DNA of 35,941 bases from an uncultured Muribaculaceae bacterium (GTDB lineage Bacteria; Bacteroidota; Bacteroidia; Bacteroidales; Muribaculaceae). The notes beneath the pieces were generated by a model. That model saw only the letters and a program-made list of their open reading frames with translations. It had not been told where the DNA came from and ran no database searches. The DNA is taken from the NCBI GenBank assembly GCA_910587545.1, contig CAJUMI010000022.1, forward strand, positions 1-35,941. Direction: 5' to 3'. The translations under genes were made by a program, and so were the position numbers. Shown piece after piece: positions 7,281-16,522 of this stretch (positions are counted from its first letter, which is position 1; each line of letters begins with the position of its first letter).

Positions 7281-7775
7281 TTACAGTAGGATTATGCCGA
7301 GCCGGGCGCATGCGAGGGCGTCGTCGAGCGCGCAATGATGTTTTTTTAGCGGTATGCCGAAGAAGTCGCACAGGGAGTCGAGCGACTTGGACTGGCATAT
7401 GCTGCGGGGGATTGTGCGGCGGGCGGCTGAGAGTGTGCATCTGAAGGGGGCGGGGTCGTCGAGGCCGTACATGCGGCAGGCTGCGCGGATGCATCGGCTG
7501 TCGAAGGCGGCGTTGTGGGCGATGAGCTGAAAGCTGTCGAGCCATGGTTGCCACCGGCTCCAGACGGTGCCGAACGAGGGTGCGTCGCGGGTGTCGCTGT
7601 CGGTGATGCCGTGGACTCGGATGCAAGCGGCGGCATACCAGTCGGGTTCGGGGCGTATGAGCGCGTATCGGCTGTCGGTGACGATGCCGCCCTCGACTTT
7701 TGCGGCTCCTATGGCGCAGATGCTGGTGGGCTCGAAGTTGGCGGTCTCGACGTCGATGGCTATGAATCTATCCAT
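7281..7775 (-). CDS. DEDDh-type 3'-5' exonuclease (DnaQ/epsilon-like)
   Basis: 164 aa consisting of a single RNase H-fold exonuclease domain. Motif ExoI IAIDVETA gives D8 and E10, ExoII LIAHNAAFD gives D92, and ExoIII HCALDDA gives H147 and D152, the complete set of metal-binding and catalytic residues of the DEDDh class. No polymerase or helicase part is attached. Such stand-alone proteins trim DNA or RNA 3' ends; the actual substrate is not evident. Its ATG overlaps the ispH stop by 8 bp, so it is coupled to that gene. Unusually Cys-rich at 97-150 (five Cys). Confidence 0.88.
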   Translation of the reverse strand: MDRFIAIDVETANFEPTSICAIGAAKVEGGIVTDSRYALIRPEPDWYAAACIRVHGITDSDTRDAPSFGTVWSRWQPWLDSFQLIAHNAAFDSRCIRAACRMYGLDDPAPFRCTLSAARRTIPRSICQSKSLDSLCDFFGIPLKKHHCALDDALACARLGIILL

Positions 7776-8646
7776 TGCCGGTCTCTGAAATCAGGCTGCC
7801 GGCGCGGTCTCGGACCTGTTCCATGAGCCATCGTGGCGTTGACGTGGCGCCGCAGATGCCGATCGATCCGGCGTCTTCGAGCCAGGATGCCTGAAGGTGG
7901 GATGCGTTGGATACGAGGTAGGAGCGGGGGTTGACGTCGAGGCAGTGGTTGAAGAGGATTTTGCCGTTGCTGCTCTTTGATCCGGCGACGAAGAGGATCA
8001 CTTCGTGGTCGGCAGCAAACTGTTTGAGGTGTTCGACGCGGTTGCTGACGCGTCGGCAGATCGTGTCGAATGATTCGAAGTGTGCCCCGGGCGCTTTTCG
8101 GCGCTTTATTTCCTCGATTATGGTGCGGAAGCCTTCGAGCGATTTTGTGGTCTGTGAGTAGAGGGCTATGTCGCGCGTGAAGTCGATCTTGTCGAGGCCT
8201 GCGATGTCTTCGACGACGATCGCGTGTCCGCCTGTCTGGCCTACGAGGCCGTTGACCTCGGCGTGGCCGAGTTTGCCGTATATGACGATCTGTGGGTGGC
8301 GGTCGGTGCGGTCGCAGGCGCTTTTGATGCGTTCCTGCAGTTTGAGCACGACCGGACAGGTTGCGTCGATGATGCTGATGTTGTTGCGTCGGGCCAGTTC
8401 GTAGGTCGACGGGGGTTCGCCGTGGGCGCGGAGCATTACTTTGACGTCGTGAAGGGCGGCAAGTTGCTCGTGGGTTATGGTTTTGAGCCCTTTGGCCTGC
8501 AGTCGCTCGACCTCGTCGCTGTTGTGGACAATGTCGCCGAGGCAGTAGAGGGATCCGTCGGCGGCAAGCTGTTCTTCGGCTTTGCCGATAGCGGCTGTCA
8601 CTCCGAAGCAGAAGCCCGAATCTTTGTCAATCTCGATAATCGCCAT
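7768..8646 (-). CDS. ispH: 4-hydroxy-3-methylbut-2-enyl diphosphate reductase
   Basis: 292 aa, full length for bacterial IspH/LytB. The three cysteines that hold the [4Fe-4S] cluster are present at C13 (GFCFGV), C97 (DATCP) and C197 (TICRRV), together with substrate-binding H42, H75 (RAHGEP), H128 and E130 (GHAEVNG). The enzyme converts HMBPP to IPP and DMAPP, the last step of the MEP isoprenoid pathway, feeding undecaprenyl phosphate and quinone synthesis. It is nine bases after cmk and overlaps the exonuclease by 8 bp. Confidence 0.97.
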   Translation of the reverse strand: MAIIEIDKDSGFCFGVTAAIGKAEEQLAADGSLYCLGDIVHNSDEVERLQAKGLKTITHEQLAALHDVKVMLRAHGEPPSTYELARRNNISIIDATCPVVLKLQERIKSACDRTDRHPQIVIYGKLGHAEVNGLVGQTGGHAIVVEDIAGLDKIDFTRDIALYSQTTKSLEGFRTIIEEIKRRKAPGAHFESFDTICRRVSNRVEHLKQFAADHEVILFVAGSKSSNGKILFNHCLDVNPRSYLVSNASHLQASWLEDAGSIGICGATSTPRWLMEQVRDRAGSLISETGNG

Positions 8647-8655
8647 GTCGAGCGG

Positions 8656-9357
8656 TCATTTTGCGCGGGTCAAAGCTTTGTGGAACTGATCTTCGAGCCA
8701 CCGGTTCTGCTCGTCGATCGACATAGAGCTGTTGTCGAGGTCGACAGCGTCGGCGGCACGACGTAGCGGGCTTTCCTCGCGTGTCTCGTCGATGTGGTCG
8801 CGGCGGACTACGTTGGCGAGGACTTCCTCGTAGTTGACATCGTCGCCTTTGTCGTTCATCTCGAGAAAACGCCGGCGGGCACGCATCTCGGCCGATGCGT
8901 TGACAAACACTTTGAGTTCGGCGTCGGGAAAGACTGTTGTGCCGATGTCGCGTCCGTCCATGACTATGCCTTTGTCGCGTCCGAGCCTGCGCTGGAGATC
9001 GGTGAGGGCCGTGCGCACTTCTTTGATGGCAGCGACGGGCGAGACGTTGTCGGACACGCGGAGTTGGCGTATCTCGGTCTCGACGTCGCGTCCGTTGAGC
9101 ATTGTGTGCTGTGAGCCGTCGGTCATCGGCATGAAATCGATGTGCAGCTTCGGCAGGGCCTTTTGGAGGGCGGGGCGGTTGATGGAGCCGTCGGATGCGA
9201 TGATGCCGTTTTCGAGCGCATAGAGTGTGACGGCGCGGTACATGGCACCCGAGTCGATGTAGCGGTAGCCTATCTCGGCGGCAAGACGGCGGGCCATGGT
9301 GCTTTTGCCTGACGATGAATAACCGTCGATGGCTATGATGATTTTTTTGTCTGACAT
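8656..9357 (-). CDS. cmk: (d)CMP kinase
   Basis: 233 aa. The P-loop GYSSSGKST lies at 12-20, followed by RYIDSGAMYRAVT (nucleotide monophosphate site) and VMDGRDIGTTVFP (the DGRDIGT signature). The lid region contains RARRRF. It phosphorylates CMP and dCMP with ATP in the cytoplasm for pyrimidine nucleotide supply. Length is typical. Gap of 13 bp to porQ upstream and 9 bp to ispH downstream; porQ-cmk-ispH is a gene order I associate with Bacteroidetes generally. Confidence 0.97.
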   Translation of the reverse strand: MSDKKIIIAIDGYSSSGKSTMARRLAAEIGYRYIDSGAMYRAVTLYALENGIIASDGSINRPALQKALPKLHIDFMPMTDGSQHTMLNGRDVETEIRQLRVSDNVSPVAAIKEVRTALTDLQRRLGRDKGIVMDGRDIGTTVFPDAELKVFVNASAEMRARRRFLEMNDKGDDVNYEEVLANVVRRDHIDETREESPLRRAADAVDLDNSSMSIDEQNRWLEDQFHKALTRAK

Positions 9358-9370
9358 ATCAGGTTGATGA

Positions 9371-10402
9371 TTAGTTTAACAGTTCGTTTAAGTTGCAATT
9401 GAGGTTGAGCATGAATGTCGTCGCTCCGGTATGAGGCTGAGCAAGCGCGATACCTATACTGAAACTGCTGACGTTGATGCCTGCGGCAAGTGAAAATCCC
9501 GAGAGCATGTTGCGCGAATATGTAGCCATGTCGGTGCGGGTCTTATAGTTGTAGCCGAGGCCGATATAGAAATTGTCGCTCGAGATCAGATCTGCTCCGA
9601 ACACGAGATGGCGGAATAGATTGGATTTGAACGAGTCTTTGACTACGGGTTCCTTGTCGGTCGATCCGTCGCCTGTCTCGACATATGGAAGCGACCACTT
9701 GGTGAGGTTCCATGCTGTTATGGAGAAACGTATAGGAAAGGTTCCGAACGACTGCGACCATCCGAGTCTGATGTCAAACGGCAGGCGGTCGTATGATTGG
9801 TCGAAGCGTTTGACCTGACCTCCGAGATTGGCCGCTACAAGCGACAGCGACAGATCTCGCTCGTCGTTGTAATAATTGAGGCCGAGATCGGTCGAAATTG
9901 CGAAGGCGCTGTAATCGGCGTAGCCGCTGTAAATCATATTCAGTCCTATGCCACCACGCAGGCGGTCGGTGATATCGTGGGAGTATGTAGCGCCGAAAGC
10001 GACATCCTTCGGCGAGAACGAGCCAACTATCGCGCCGTCGGGCGTGGTCTCTTTTATGGATCCGTAACCGAAATATCTTACTGCCGCCGACCATGCGCCG
10101 CGTTCGCCGGCCGATCGGGCGAAACGCAGTCCGGCAAAATTGGAGCCCCCAACGTAGTGCATGTAGCTGAGCACTGTCTGGCCGGACATCTCGCTGCCGA
10201 GCAGGGCCGGGTTCTGGTCGGATGTCGAGAGTTCATCGTCGACGAGCGAGATATTGACGCCGCCCAGACCGTAGATCTTAGATGACGACGTTATATTGAG
10301 AAAATTATATGCGTTTGATCCGTCCTGGGCATTGAGGCTGCAGAGGCCTGTGATGCAGAATGTAACGCATAGCATTAATATGTTTCTGAAAAAAGATTTC
10401 AT
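9371..10402 (-). CDS. porQ: PorQ-family outer membrane beta-barrel protein
   Basis: 343 aa with a signal peptide (hydrophobic 8-22, cleavage probably after LNAQ near 26). The mature start (YNFLNITSSSKIYGLGGVNIS, within about 32-52) and DQNPALLG match the PorQ family, named for the type IX secretion component of Porphyromonas. The rest is a series of amphipathic strands ending in a short hydrophobic tail, as in PorV/PorQ barrels. It is first in the operon with cmk and ispH. Many gut Bacteroidales keep porQ without a visible type IX system, and no other por/gld gene occurs here, so a role in secretion is not established. Confidence 0.88.
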   Translation of the reverse strand: MKSFFRNILMLCVTFCITGLCSLNAQDGSNAYNFLNITSSSKIYGLGGVNISLVDDELSTSDQNPALLGSEMSGQTVLSYMHYVGGSNFAGLRFARSAGERGAWSAAVRYFGYGSIKETTPDGAIVGSFSPKDVAFGATYSHDITDRLRGGIGLNMIYSGYADYSAFAISTDLGLNYYNDERDLSLSLVAANLGGQVKRFDQSYDRLPFDIRLGWSQSFGTFPIRFSITAWNLTKWSLPYVETGDGSTDKEPVVKDSFKSNLFRHLVFGADLISSDNFYIGLGYNYKTRTDMATYSRNMLSGFSLAAGINVSSFSIGIALAQPHTGATTFMLNLNCNLNELLN

Positions 10403-10445
10403 AAAGAAAATTGCCGTGGCAGTCTGAACTGACTGTTTCGTTCGG

Positions 10446-10453
10446 TAAAGTTA
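10446..10453 (-). promoter_or_regulatory. Probable promoter of the porQ operon
   Basis: On the minus strand TAACTTTA, one base from the TAnnTTTG consensus, lies 44 bp before the porQ ATG. The divergent gap to the efflux operon (10403-10610) has no clear dyad operator and I could not find a convincing box for the plus-strand operon. Confidence 0.45.
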
Positions 10454-10610
10454 CATAATATAAGTTTAACGCGAAAGTCCCGTCGCGTATTGTGTGTTTG
10501 GCGGATAGATATACAATTGTTAAAAAAGTTAATCTTCATGTTGTGTGATAAACGTTTAAGTCTGCTACGATGTTAGAAAATTGATTTTACGTTTCAATTA
10601 TCGAAAAGAA

Positions 10611-11996
10611 ATGGCGAGAATAAAAATAATAGTGTTATTTGCAGTTTTTATGCCGTGGTGTTATGCAACGGCATCAGGCATAGCTGCCGCTGACACGGTC
10701 AGCCCCGAATATTATGCCGGTGAAATCGATGACAGCGGCTGGTGGAAGCGCTTCGGAGATCCTATGCTCGACTCGCTTGTCAGCCTTGTGCAGGAGCGTA
10801 ACTATGATCTGGCAATAGCCGCGAAACGCGTCGCAATAGCCAGAGAGTCTGTAAGGTCGGCCATGTCGGGATATTATCCTCAACTCGGCATCAGCGCAGG
10901 CTGGACGCGCAGCCGTTCGTCAGGAGCGGCCCGGGGACAAGATGTGCCGGCATCTGTTGCGTCATATTGGAACACCGGAGCGACTATGCAGTGGGAAGTG
11001 GATGTTTTCGGCAAGATCACGGCATCGGTCAGGCAGAGCAAGTCGCAACTCAGGGTGAGCCGGGCCGAGTATGCATCGGTGATGGTGTCGCTGCAGGCGC
11101 AGACTGCCATGGCCTATGTTAATCTCCGCGCCTATCAGGCCGAGATGGAAGTGGCCAAAAGACATGCCGAGAGCCAGCTTAAAGTTGTCCACATTGCAGA
11201 GGCCCGCCACAAGGCCGGTCTGGCGTCGATGCTTGATGTGGCTCAGGCCAAAACTGTCTACTATTCGACTGTAGCCTCCATATCGCAGCTCGAAATATCA
11301 ATAAGATCGACGATCAACACAATAGCCGTACTTTTAGGCGAGCAGCCGGCAGATCTGTATGCGGTGCTCGGCCGGCCGGGAACTATGCCCGATCACGTTC
11401 AGCTTGTCACCAAGAATGTTCCGCTTGATCTGATTAACCGCCGTCCCGACATTGTGGCCGCAAGGCTTAATGTCGCATCGGCTGCCGATGCGCTCGGTAT
11501 CGCGCGCAAGGATTATCTGCCGACTCTGTCGCTGACAGGATCTATCGGCACGTCGGCCCACGCCGCCTCTGATCTGTTTGCGGACAACAGTTTTACATAT
11601 ATGATCGCTCCGGTGCTGTCGTGGACTCTTTTCGACGGTTTTGCCCGGCGCAGTGCCACGGCTGAAGCGCGTCAGCGTCTTGAGAGTGAGATCGACAACT
11701 ACAATCAGACGGTGATCAGCGCGGTAGGAGAGGCTGACAACGCAGTGTATGCCTACGGAAAGGATCTAGAATATATGGAGATCATTGAGGAGGTCGTTAC
11801 GCAGAGCAACGAGGCATTGAAACTGTCGCTCGATCTTTACAAGCGGGGGCTGTCGGCGTTTTCAAACGTTGTCGACGCGCAGCTCAATCTGCTTGAGTAT
11901 CAGAATTCGCTGATCGTGGCCAAGGGTGACGCGCTTGTGTCGCTGATCAATCTATATAAGGCTGTCGGCGGCGGATGGATAAATGACATAGAATAG
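10611..11996 (+). CDS. TolC/NodT-family outer membrane efflux factor
   Basis: 461 aa from the ATG at 10611; an earlier in-frame TTG is less likely because the signal peptide starts naturally at MARIKIIVLF. Signal peptide about 1-23, no good lipobox. The mature part has two outer membrane efflux repeats, with GSIGTSAHAASDLF and WTLFDGFARRSATAEAR typical of the second half of NodT/OprM proteins and helical hairpins rich in Ala/Glu. It forms the trimeric channel through the outer membrane for the adaptor and RND pump that follow (29 bp and 25 bp gaps). The substrate is unknown; the pump type points to drugs, bile or detergents. Confidence 0.92.
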   Translation: MARIKIIVLFAVFMPWCYATASGIAAADTVSPEYYAGEIDDSGWWKRFGDPMLDSLVSLVQERNYDLAIAAKRVAIARESVRSAMSGYYPQLGISAGWTRSRSSGAARGQDVPASVASYWNTGATMQWEVDVFGKITASVRQSKSQLRVSRAEYASVMVSLQAQTAMAYVNLRAYQAEMEVAKRHAESQLKVVHIAEARHKAGLASMLDVAQAKTVYYSTVASISQLEISIRSTINTIAVLLGEQPADLYAVLGRPGTMPDHVQLVTKNVPLDLINRRPDIVAARLNVASAADALGIARKDYLPTLSLTGSIGTSAHAASDLFADNSFTYMIAPVLSWTLFDGFARRSATAEARQRLESEIDNYNQTVISAVGEADNAVYAYGKDLEYMEIIEEVVTQSNEALKLSLDLYKRGLSAFSNVVDAQLNLLEYQNSLIVAKGDALVSLINLYKAVGGGWINDIE

Positions 11997-12025
11997 GATA
12001 AATTAACAGAAAAGCCCGATATAAT

Positions 12026-13147
12026 ATGAGAACAATCTTCCGACTTGTGGTCTTGATGATGCTCGGCGCACCGGTCGTCGCGTCATGCAGTAAAAAGAAA
12101 GAATCGTACGGCGAACGAGATATGGTTGTCGATGTGGCGCTTCCGACCGTAGACTCAGTGGTGCTTCACAAGACATATCCCGGCTATCTGAGTGCGTCGC
12201 AGTCTGTGGATCTCGTGGCGAGGGTTGACGGCTATCTTGTATCTCATCCTTATGTCGGCGGAGACTTTGTCGAGAAAGGCACTGTGCTTTTTACGATAGA
12301 GGACAAGAATTATCGTGATGCAGTCGTAAAGGCCGAGGCCGCTTTGGCTGATGCTAAATCGTCGTATGATTATGCGTCGAGCCAGTATGCGGCGATGAAA
12401 GAGGCTCTCGAGAGTGATGCCGTGAGCCAGATGGAGGTTCTCCAGGCCAAGAATTCCATGGAAGAGGCATCGGCGAATATCAAGTCGGCCGAGGCCGCTT
12501 TGCGCACAGCGCGGACATCGCTTGACTATTGCACTGTAAGGGCTCCGTTTGACGGGCATGTGAGTTCGTCTATATATGACACCGGAACATATCTGTCGGG
12601 AGCTGGCGCGCCTGTCAAACTTGCGACGATCTACGACGACGCCAGTTTGAATGCCATATTCTCAATCGAGGATGGCAGATATCTCGAGTTGATAAAGAAT
12701 TTCAAGGATTCAGTCGATGATATCGACTACACGAAAATGCCCGTCAAATTCGCCGAACAGTTGCCTCACTCCTATACCGGCGATCTCAGTTATATGGCTC
12801 CGTCGATCGACAGGTCGACAGGCACTATGACTCTCAAAGCAAGCATATCCAATCCCTATAACGAACTCAAGGACGGAATGTATGTGACAGTGTCGCTGCC
12901 GTATGCTTTCGCTCGTGATGCAATACTGATAAAAGACGCCTCAGTCGTGACCGATCAGCTGGGCAAATATGTCTATGTGGTAAATGATTCCGACAAAATC
13001 GTATATACCCCGATCGAAACAGGCGAGACGGTCAATGACACTCTCTGCATTGTCACCAAGGGCTTGACTCCTCAATCACATTATGTCACCAAGGCTTTGC
13101 TGAAAGTCAGAGACGGGCAGAAAGTCAGTCCGCGGATGACCCGATAA
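12026..13147 (+). CDS. RND efflux periplasmic adaptor (AcrA/MexA-type lipoprotein)
   Basis: 373 aa. Lipoprotein signal with lipobox VVASC (C21). Barrel-sandwich (biotinyl-lipoyl-like) half at about 50-90 (VDLVARVDGYLVSHPYV..), a long helical hairpin at 100-165, the returning half-motif CTVRAPFDGHVSSS near 172-185, then beta-barrel and membrane-proximal domains. This is the usual order for membrane fusion proteins that link the inner-membrane pump with the outer-membrane channel. Middle gene of the three-gene efflux operon. Confidence 0.93.
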   Translation: MRTIFRLVVLMMLGAPVVASCSKKKESYGERDMVVDVALPTVDSVVLHKTYPGYLSASQSVDLVARVDGYLVSHPYVGGDFVEKGTVLFTIEDKNYRDAVVKAEAALADAKSSYDYASSQYAAMKEALESDAVSQMEVLQAKNSMEEASANIKSAEAALRTARTSLDYCTVRAPFDGHVSSSIYDTGTYLSGAGAPVKLATIYDDASLNAIFSIEDGRYLELIKNFKDSVDDIDYTKMPVKFAEQLPHSYTGDLSYMAPSIDRSTGTMTLKASISNPYNELKDGMYVTVSLPYAFARDAILIKDASVVTDQLGKYVYVVNDSDKIVYTPIETGETVNDTLCIVTKGLTPQSHYVTKALLKVRDGQKVSPRMTR

Positions 13148-13172
13148 GTAATCTCATCTAAAATAGAAAGCA

Positions 13173-16100
13173 ATGTTCTCGAAATTTTTTATAGACAGGC
13201 CGATTTTTGCTACGGTGATAGCCATACTGATGATTATCGCCGGATTGCTGACGGTCAAATCACTGCCTGTCGCTCAATATCCTGAGATCACACCGCCTAC
13301 GGTTCAGGTTTCGGCCGTGTATCCCGGGGCTGACGCACAGACGGTGGCCGAGACGGTAGGAGTGCCGATTGAGGAGCAGGTCAACGGCGTCGAAGGGATG
13401 ATGTATATGAGTTCAAATTCCGGGTCTGACGGGTCTTACGGTCTCACCATAACATTTGAGGTGGGCACAGATATTGATATAGCGACAGTAAAGGTGCAGA
13501 ACCGCGTTGCGCTCGCCGAACCCACGCTTCCGCCGTCGGTCAGGCAGCAGGGGGTCTCCGTTACGTCGCGTTCGACCAATATCATTATGTTTGTCGCTCT
13601 CGAGACAGACATGCCCGAAAGATATGACGCACTTTATCTCACAAATTATGCAAAACTCAACATCGTCAACGAGCTGTCGCGAGTCGACGGTGTTGGCGAG
13701 GTCGGGGCTTTCGGCGCCGGGGACTATAGTATGCGTGTGTGGCTCGATCCTGAAAAGATGCGGGTCAGAGGCCTTACGCCGAGCGATGTCTATGCGGCTA
13801 TCCAGAGTCAGAATATGGAGGTGTCGGCCGGCAATGTCGGCGCGCCGCCGAGTGGGTCAGACAATCAGTTTCAGTTCTCGCTTACCTCTCAGGGCCGGTT
13901 AAAGACACCAGAGGAGTTCGGCAATATCGTCATCACCACCGGATCAGACGGATCGATGCTCAGACTGCGCGATGTCGGGAGAGTGGATCTCGGGTCGAGC
14001 AGCTACTCCAATGTATCGCATGTCTCCAACCGGCCTGCCGCTCTGATCGGCATATATCAGCTTCCCGGCGCCAATGCGCTTGATGTCGCAAAAAGTGTCG
14101 AAGCGCGTCTGGCCGAACTTGAGCGCTATTTCCCGGAGGGGCTACACTATAATGTCATACTTAACACCACTGATGTCGTCAACGCTTCGATCGACGAACT
14201 TGTTGTCACATTCCTGGAGACTACGCTGATCGTGATGATAGTCATATTGCTTTTTCTTCAGAACTGGCGCACGGTGGTGATACCGATGCTTACTATTCCG
14301 GTGTCGCTCATCGCGACGTTTGCAGTCATGAAGCTGATGGGATTTACGATCAACACTCTGACGCTGTTCGGCCTTGTTCTGGCGATCGCGATAGTCGTCG
14401 ATGACGCGATAGTTGTGGTCGAGGACTGCTCGAGAATTCTCGACGGGGGCGGAGTGTCGCCGCGTCAGGCGGCAGAGAAAGCGATGACCGAACTCGAAGG
14501 TCCTGTCGTCGGCGAAGTGCTTGTGCTGATGTCGGTGTTTATCCCTACGGCGTTTATCTCGGGCATCACCGGCGAGCTGTACAAACAGTTTGCTCTGACT
14601 ATTGCCGTGTCGACGGCGTTCTCGGGCTTCAACGCTCTGACGTTCACTCCGGCGATGTGTGCGTTGTTCCTCAGACCGCGCAAGCCGACCCGCTTCTTTC
14701 TGTACAGGTGGTTCAACCGTGGTTTCGACGCCACCCGCCGCGGCTATGACGGCGTTGTCGGCAAGATGTTACGTCATCCGGCTCTATCGCTTCTGATTTT
14801 TGTTGTAATCTGCACTGCCGCGCTGTGGGGCTTCATGAAGTGGCCGACTTCCTACGTTCCCGAAGAGGATCAGGGTTATTTTCTGACTTCCATTCAGTTG
14901 CCCAAGGGGGCATCGCTCAGCCGAACCGACAGTATTGTCAATCAAGTGTCGGCTGAGATCCAGAGCCTTCCCGAGGTCAAGGACGTGATATCAATATCTG
15001 GCATGTCGTTTATGGCCGGTGGCTCAGGCAGCAATCTCGGATCGATGTTCGTGATACTCAAACCGTGGAAAGACCGCAAGGGTAAGGAGCACAGCGTCGA
15101 TGCGGTGATAGACAAGACATATGGGTTGACCGCCGACATTCAGGAGGCAGTCATATTTTCGGTCAACCCGCCTGCCATCCCGGGCCTCGGCATGTCATCG
15201 GGTCTTCAGATGCAGCTGCTCGATATAAACAATCTCGGGCCCAAGGAGCTGAAACAAGCGGTTGAAGATATGCAGGCCGCAGTGGCCAAAACGCCTGAAA
15301 TAAAGGAGATAACCTCGATGTATGAGGGTGAGGTGCCTCAGTATGCGGTGAAGATAGACCGCGATAAAGTGAAGCTCCAGGGGCTTGTCCTCGAGGATGT
15401 GTATTCGGCGTTGTCAAGCTATATGGGCGGCAGTTATGTCAATGAGTTTGTCGAATTCGGCAGGGTATACCAGGTAAACCTCAGTGCCGAGGGGCGATCG
15501 CGTGCCGTTGCTGATGATGTACTTGATCTCAGTGTCCGCAATTCTTCGGGGCAGATGGTGCCGTTCGCGTCGTTTGCTACAGTCGAGCCTTCGCTTGGGC
15601 AGGGAACAGTCAGCAGATATAATATGTATACCACAGCATCAGTCACCGCGACGGTGGCTGACGGTGTCAGTTCGTCAGACGGCATCAAGGCGATGGAACG
15701 CATGATGGATGATGTTGCGGGCGACAGTTTCTCGTATGCCTGGACAGGCGAGGCCTATCAGGAAACAGGTTCGGGAGTGACGATCACGATGGTGCTTCTG
15801 TTTGCCGTGCTGATAACCATTCTTGTCCTCGCGGCGCAGTATGAATCCTGGACCGATCCTGTAGCCGTTGTCATAACAACTCCGACGGCCGTACTCGGCA
15901 CAATCGTCGGCTGTATATTCATGAGTCAGAGTATCAGCATCTACACTCAGATCGGCATAATCCTGCTTATCGGCATGGCTGCTAAGAATGCGATATTGAT
16001 TGTCGAGTATGCGATGGACTACCGTAAGGCCGGATTGCCGGTGCGCAAGGCCGCACAGGAAGCCGGCAGTGTCAGGCTGCGGCCGATTCTGATGACCGCT

Positions 16101-16340
16101 CTGGCGTTTGTGTTCGGCGTCATGCCTATGCTTTTTGCAAGCGGCGCCGGTGCTGCAAGCCGTGTGTCGCTGGGCACGGCGGTGGTCTTCGGCATGGCTG
16201 TCAATGCATTGATCGGTACATTCTTTGTCCCTAACTTCTGGGAGCTTTTGCAGAATTTCCAGGAAAAATATCTGTCGAGAATCTTCAGCAAATCCGACGT
16301 CTCCACGGCCAAACGGACCGACGATAATATTGAAATATAA
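13173..16340 (+). CDS. RND multidrug efflux pump, HAE1 family (AcrB-like)
   Basis: 1055 aa, usual length for hydrophobe/amphiphile efflux RND pumps. The N-terminus FSKFFIDRPIFATVIAILM is characteristic. Twelve membrane helices in two repeats flank two large periplasmic domains. The proton-relay aspartates D410 and D411 are present (IAIVVDDAIVVVED), and the lysine partner is in GMAAKNAILIVEYA. It takes substrates from the periplasm or inner membrane leaflet and drives them out by proton antiport. Last gene of the operon; a terminator hairpin follows 25 bp after the stop. No linked TetR/MarR-type regulator is present. Confidence 0.96.
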   Translation: MFSKFFIDRPIFATVIAILMIIAGLLTVKSLPVAQYPEITPPTVQVSAVYPGADAQTVAETVGVPIEEQVNGVEGMMYMSSNSGSDGSYGLTITFEVGTDIDIATVKVQNRVALAEPTLPPSVRQQGVSVTSRSTNIIMFVALETDMPERYDALYLTNYAKLNIVNELSRVDGVGEVGAFGAGDYSMRVWLDPEKMRVRGLTPSDVYAAIQSQNMEVSAGNVGAPPSGSDNQFQFSLTSQGRLKTPEEFGNIVITTGSDGSMLRLRDVGRVDLGSSSYSNVSHVSNRPAALIGIYQLPGANALDVAKSVEARLAELERYFPEGLHYNVILNTTDVVNASIDELVVTFLETTLIVMIVILLFLQNWRTVVIPMLTIPVSLIATFAVMKLMGFTINTLTLFGLVLAIAIVVDDAIVVVEDCSRILDGGGVSPRQAAEKAMTELEGPVVGEVLVLMSVFIPTAFISGITGELYKQFALTIAVSTAFSGFNALTFTPAMCALFLRPRKPTRFFLYRWFNRGFDATRRGYDGVVGKMLRHPALSLLIFVVICTAALWGFMKWPTSYVPEEDQGYFLTSIQLPKGASLSRTDSIVNQVSAEIQSLPEVKDVISISGMSFMAGGSGSNLGSMFVILKPWKDRKGKEHSVDAVIDKTYGLTADIQEAVIFSVNPPAIPGLGMSSGLQMQLLDINNLGPKELKQAVEDMQAAVAKTPEIKEITSMYEGEVPQYAVKIDRDKVKLQGLVLEDVYSALSSYMGGSYVNEFVEFGRVYQVNLSAEGRSRAVADDVLDLSVRNSSGQMVPFASFATVEPSLGQGTVSRYNMYTTASVTATVADGVSSSDGIKAMERMMDDVAGDSFSYAWTGEAYQETGSGVTITMVLLFAVLITILVLAAQYESWTDPVAVVITTPTAVLGTIVGCIFMSQSISIYTQIGIILLIGMAAKNAILIVEYAMDYRKAGLPVRKAAQEAGSVRLRPILMTALAFVFGVMPMLFASGAGAASRVSLGTAVVFGMAVNALIGTFFVPNFWELLQNFQEKYLSRIFSKSDVSTAKRTDDNIEI

Positions 16341-16364
16341 CGAAATTTTAGAATTGTATTCTGC

Positions 16365-16397
16365 AAAGGCGCATGGCTTTCCGGGCTATGTGCCTTT
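16365..16397 (+). terminator. Terminator of the drug-efflux operon
   Basis: A 13-bp stem with two G-U pairs (AAAGGCGCATGGC at 16365-16377 with GCTATGTGCCTTT at 16385-16397) and a seven-base loop, followed by TTTATTCTG-like sequence. It sits 25 bp after the pump stop codon. Confidence 0.65.
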
Positions 16398-16467
16398 ATT
16401 CTGTGATATGATCCGTATTTAATGTTTTTATGTATTCGGGTGCAGGATTGTTGCCCATGTGGGTTGT

Positions 16468-16475
16468 TAACTTTG
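16468..16475 (+). promoter_or_regulatory. Promoter of the 72-aa protein gene
   Basis: TAACTTTG is an exact TAnnTTTG box in the context GTTGTTAACTTTGTGG, with ATTG 17 bp upstream as a weak -33 element. The ATG is 48 bp further, giving a leader of about 40 nt. Confidence 0.65.
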
Positions 16476-16522
16476 TGGCGTAAGAATTAACAACATTATT
16501 CAACATCTCAACTCTTATTGTC

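Noticed and set aside
6783..7444. Several long frames on both strands in the G+C-rich region around the exonuclease and small genes
   Set aside because: Arg- and Pro-rich translations typical of wrong frames in G+C-rich DNA; the exonuclease motifs and lipoprotein signal fix the true frames.
8224..8766. 180-codon plus-strand frame opposite ispH and cmk
   Set aside because: Shadow of two clearly recognised genes on the other strand; no promoter or domain.
10454..10610. Operator or promoter for the drug-efflux operon
   Set aside because: No exact TAnnTTTG box or clear dyad on the plus strand; TTTGGC near 10498 lacks the GC at the right distance for sigma-54.
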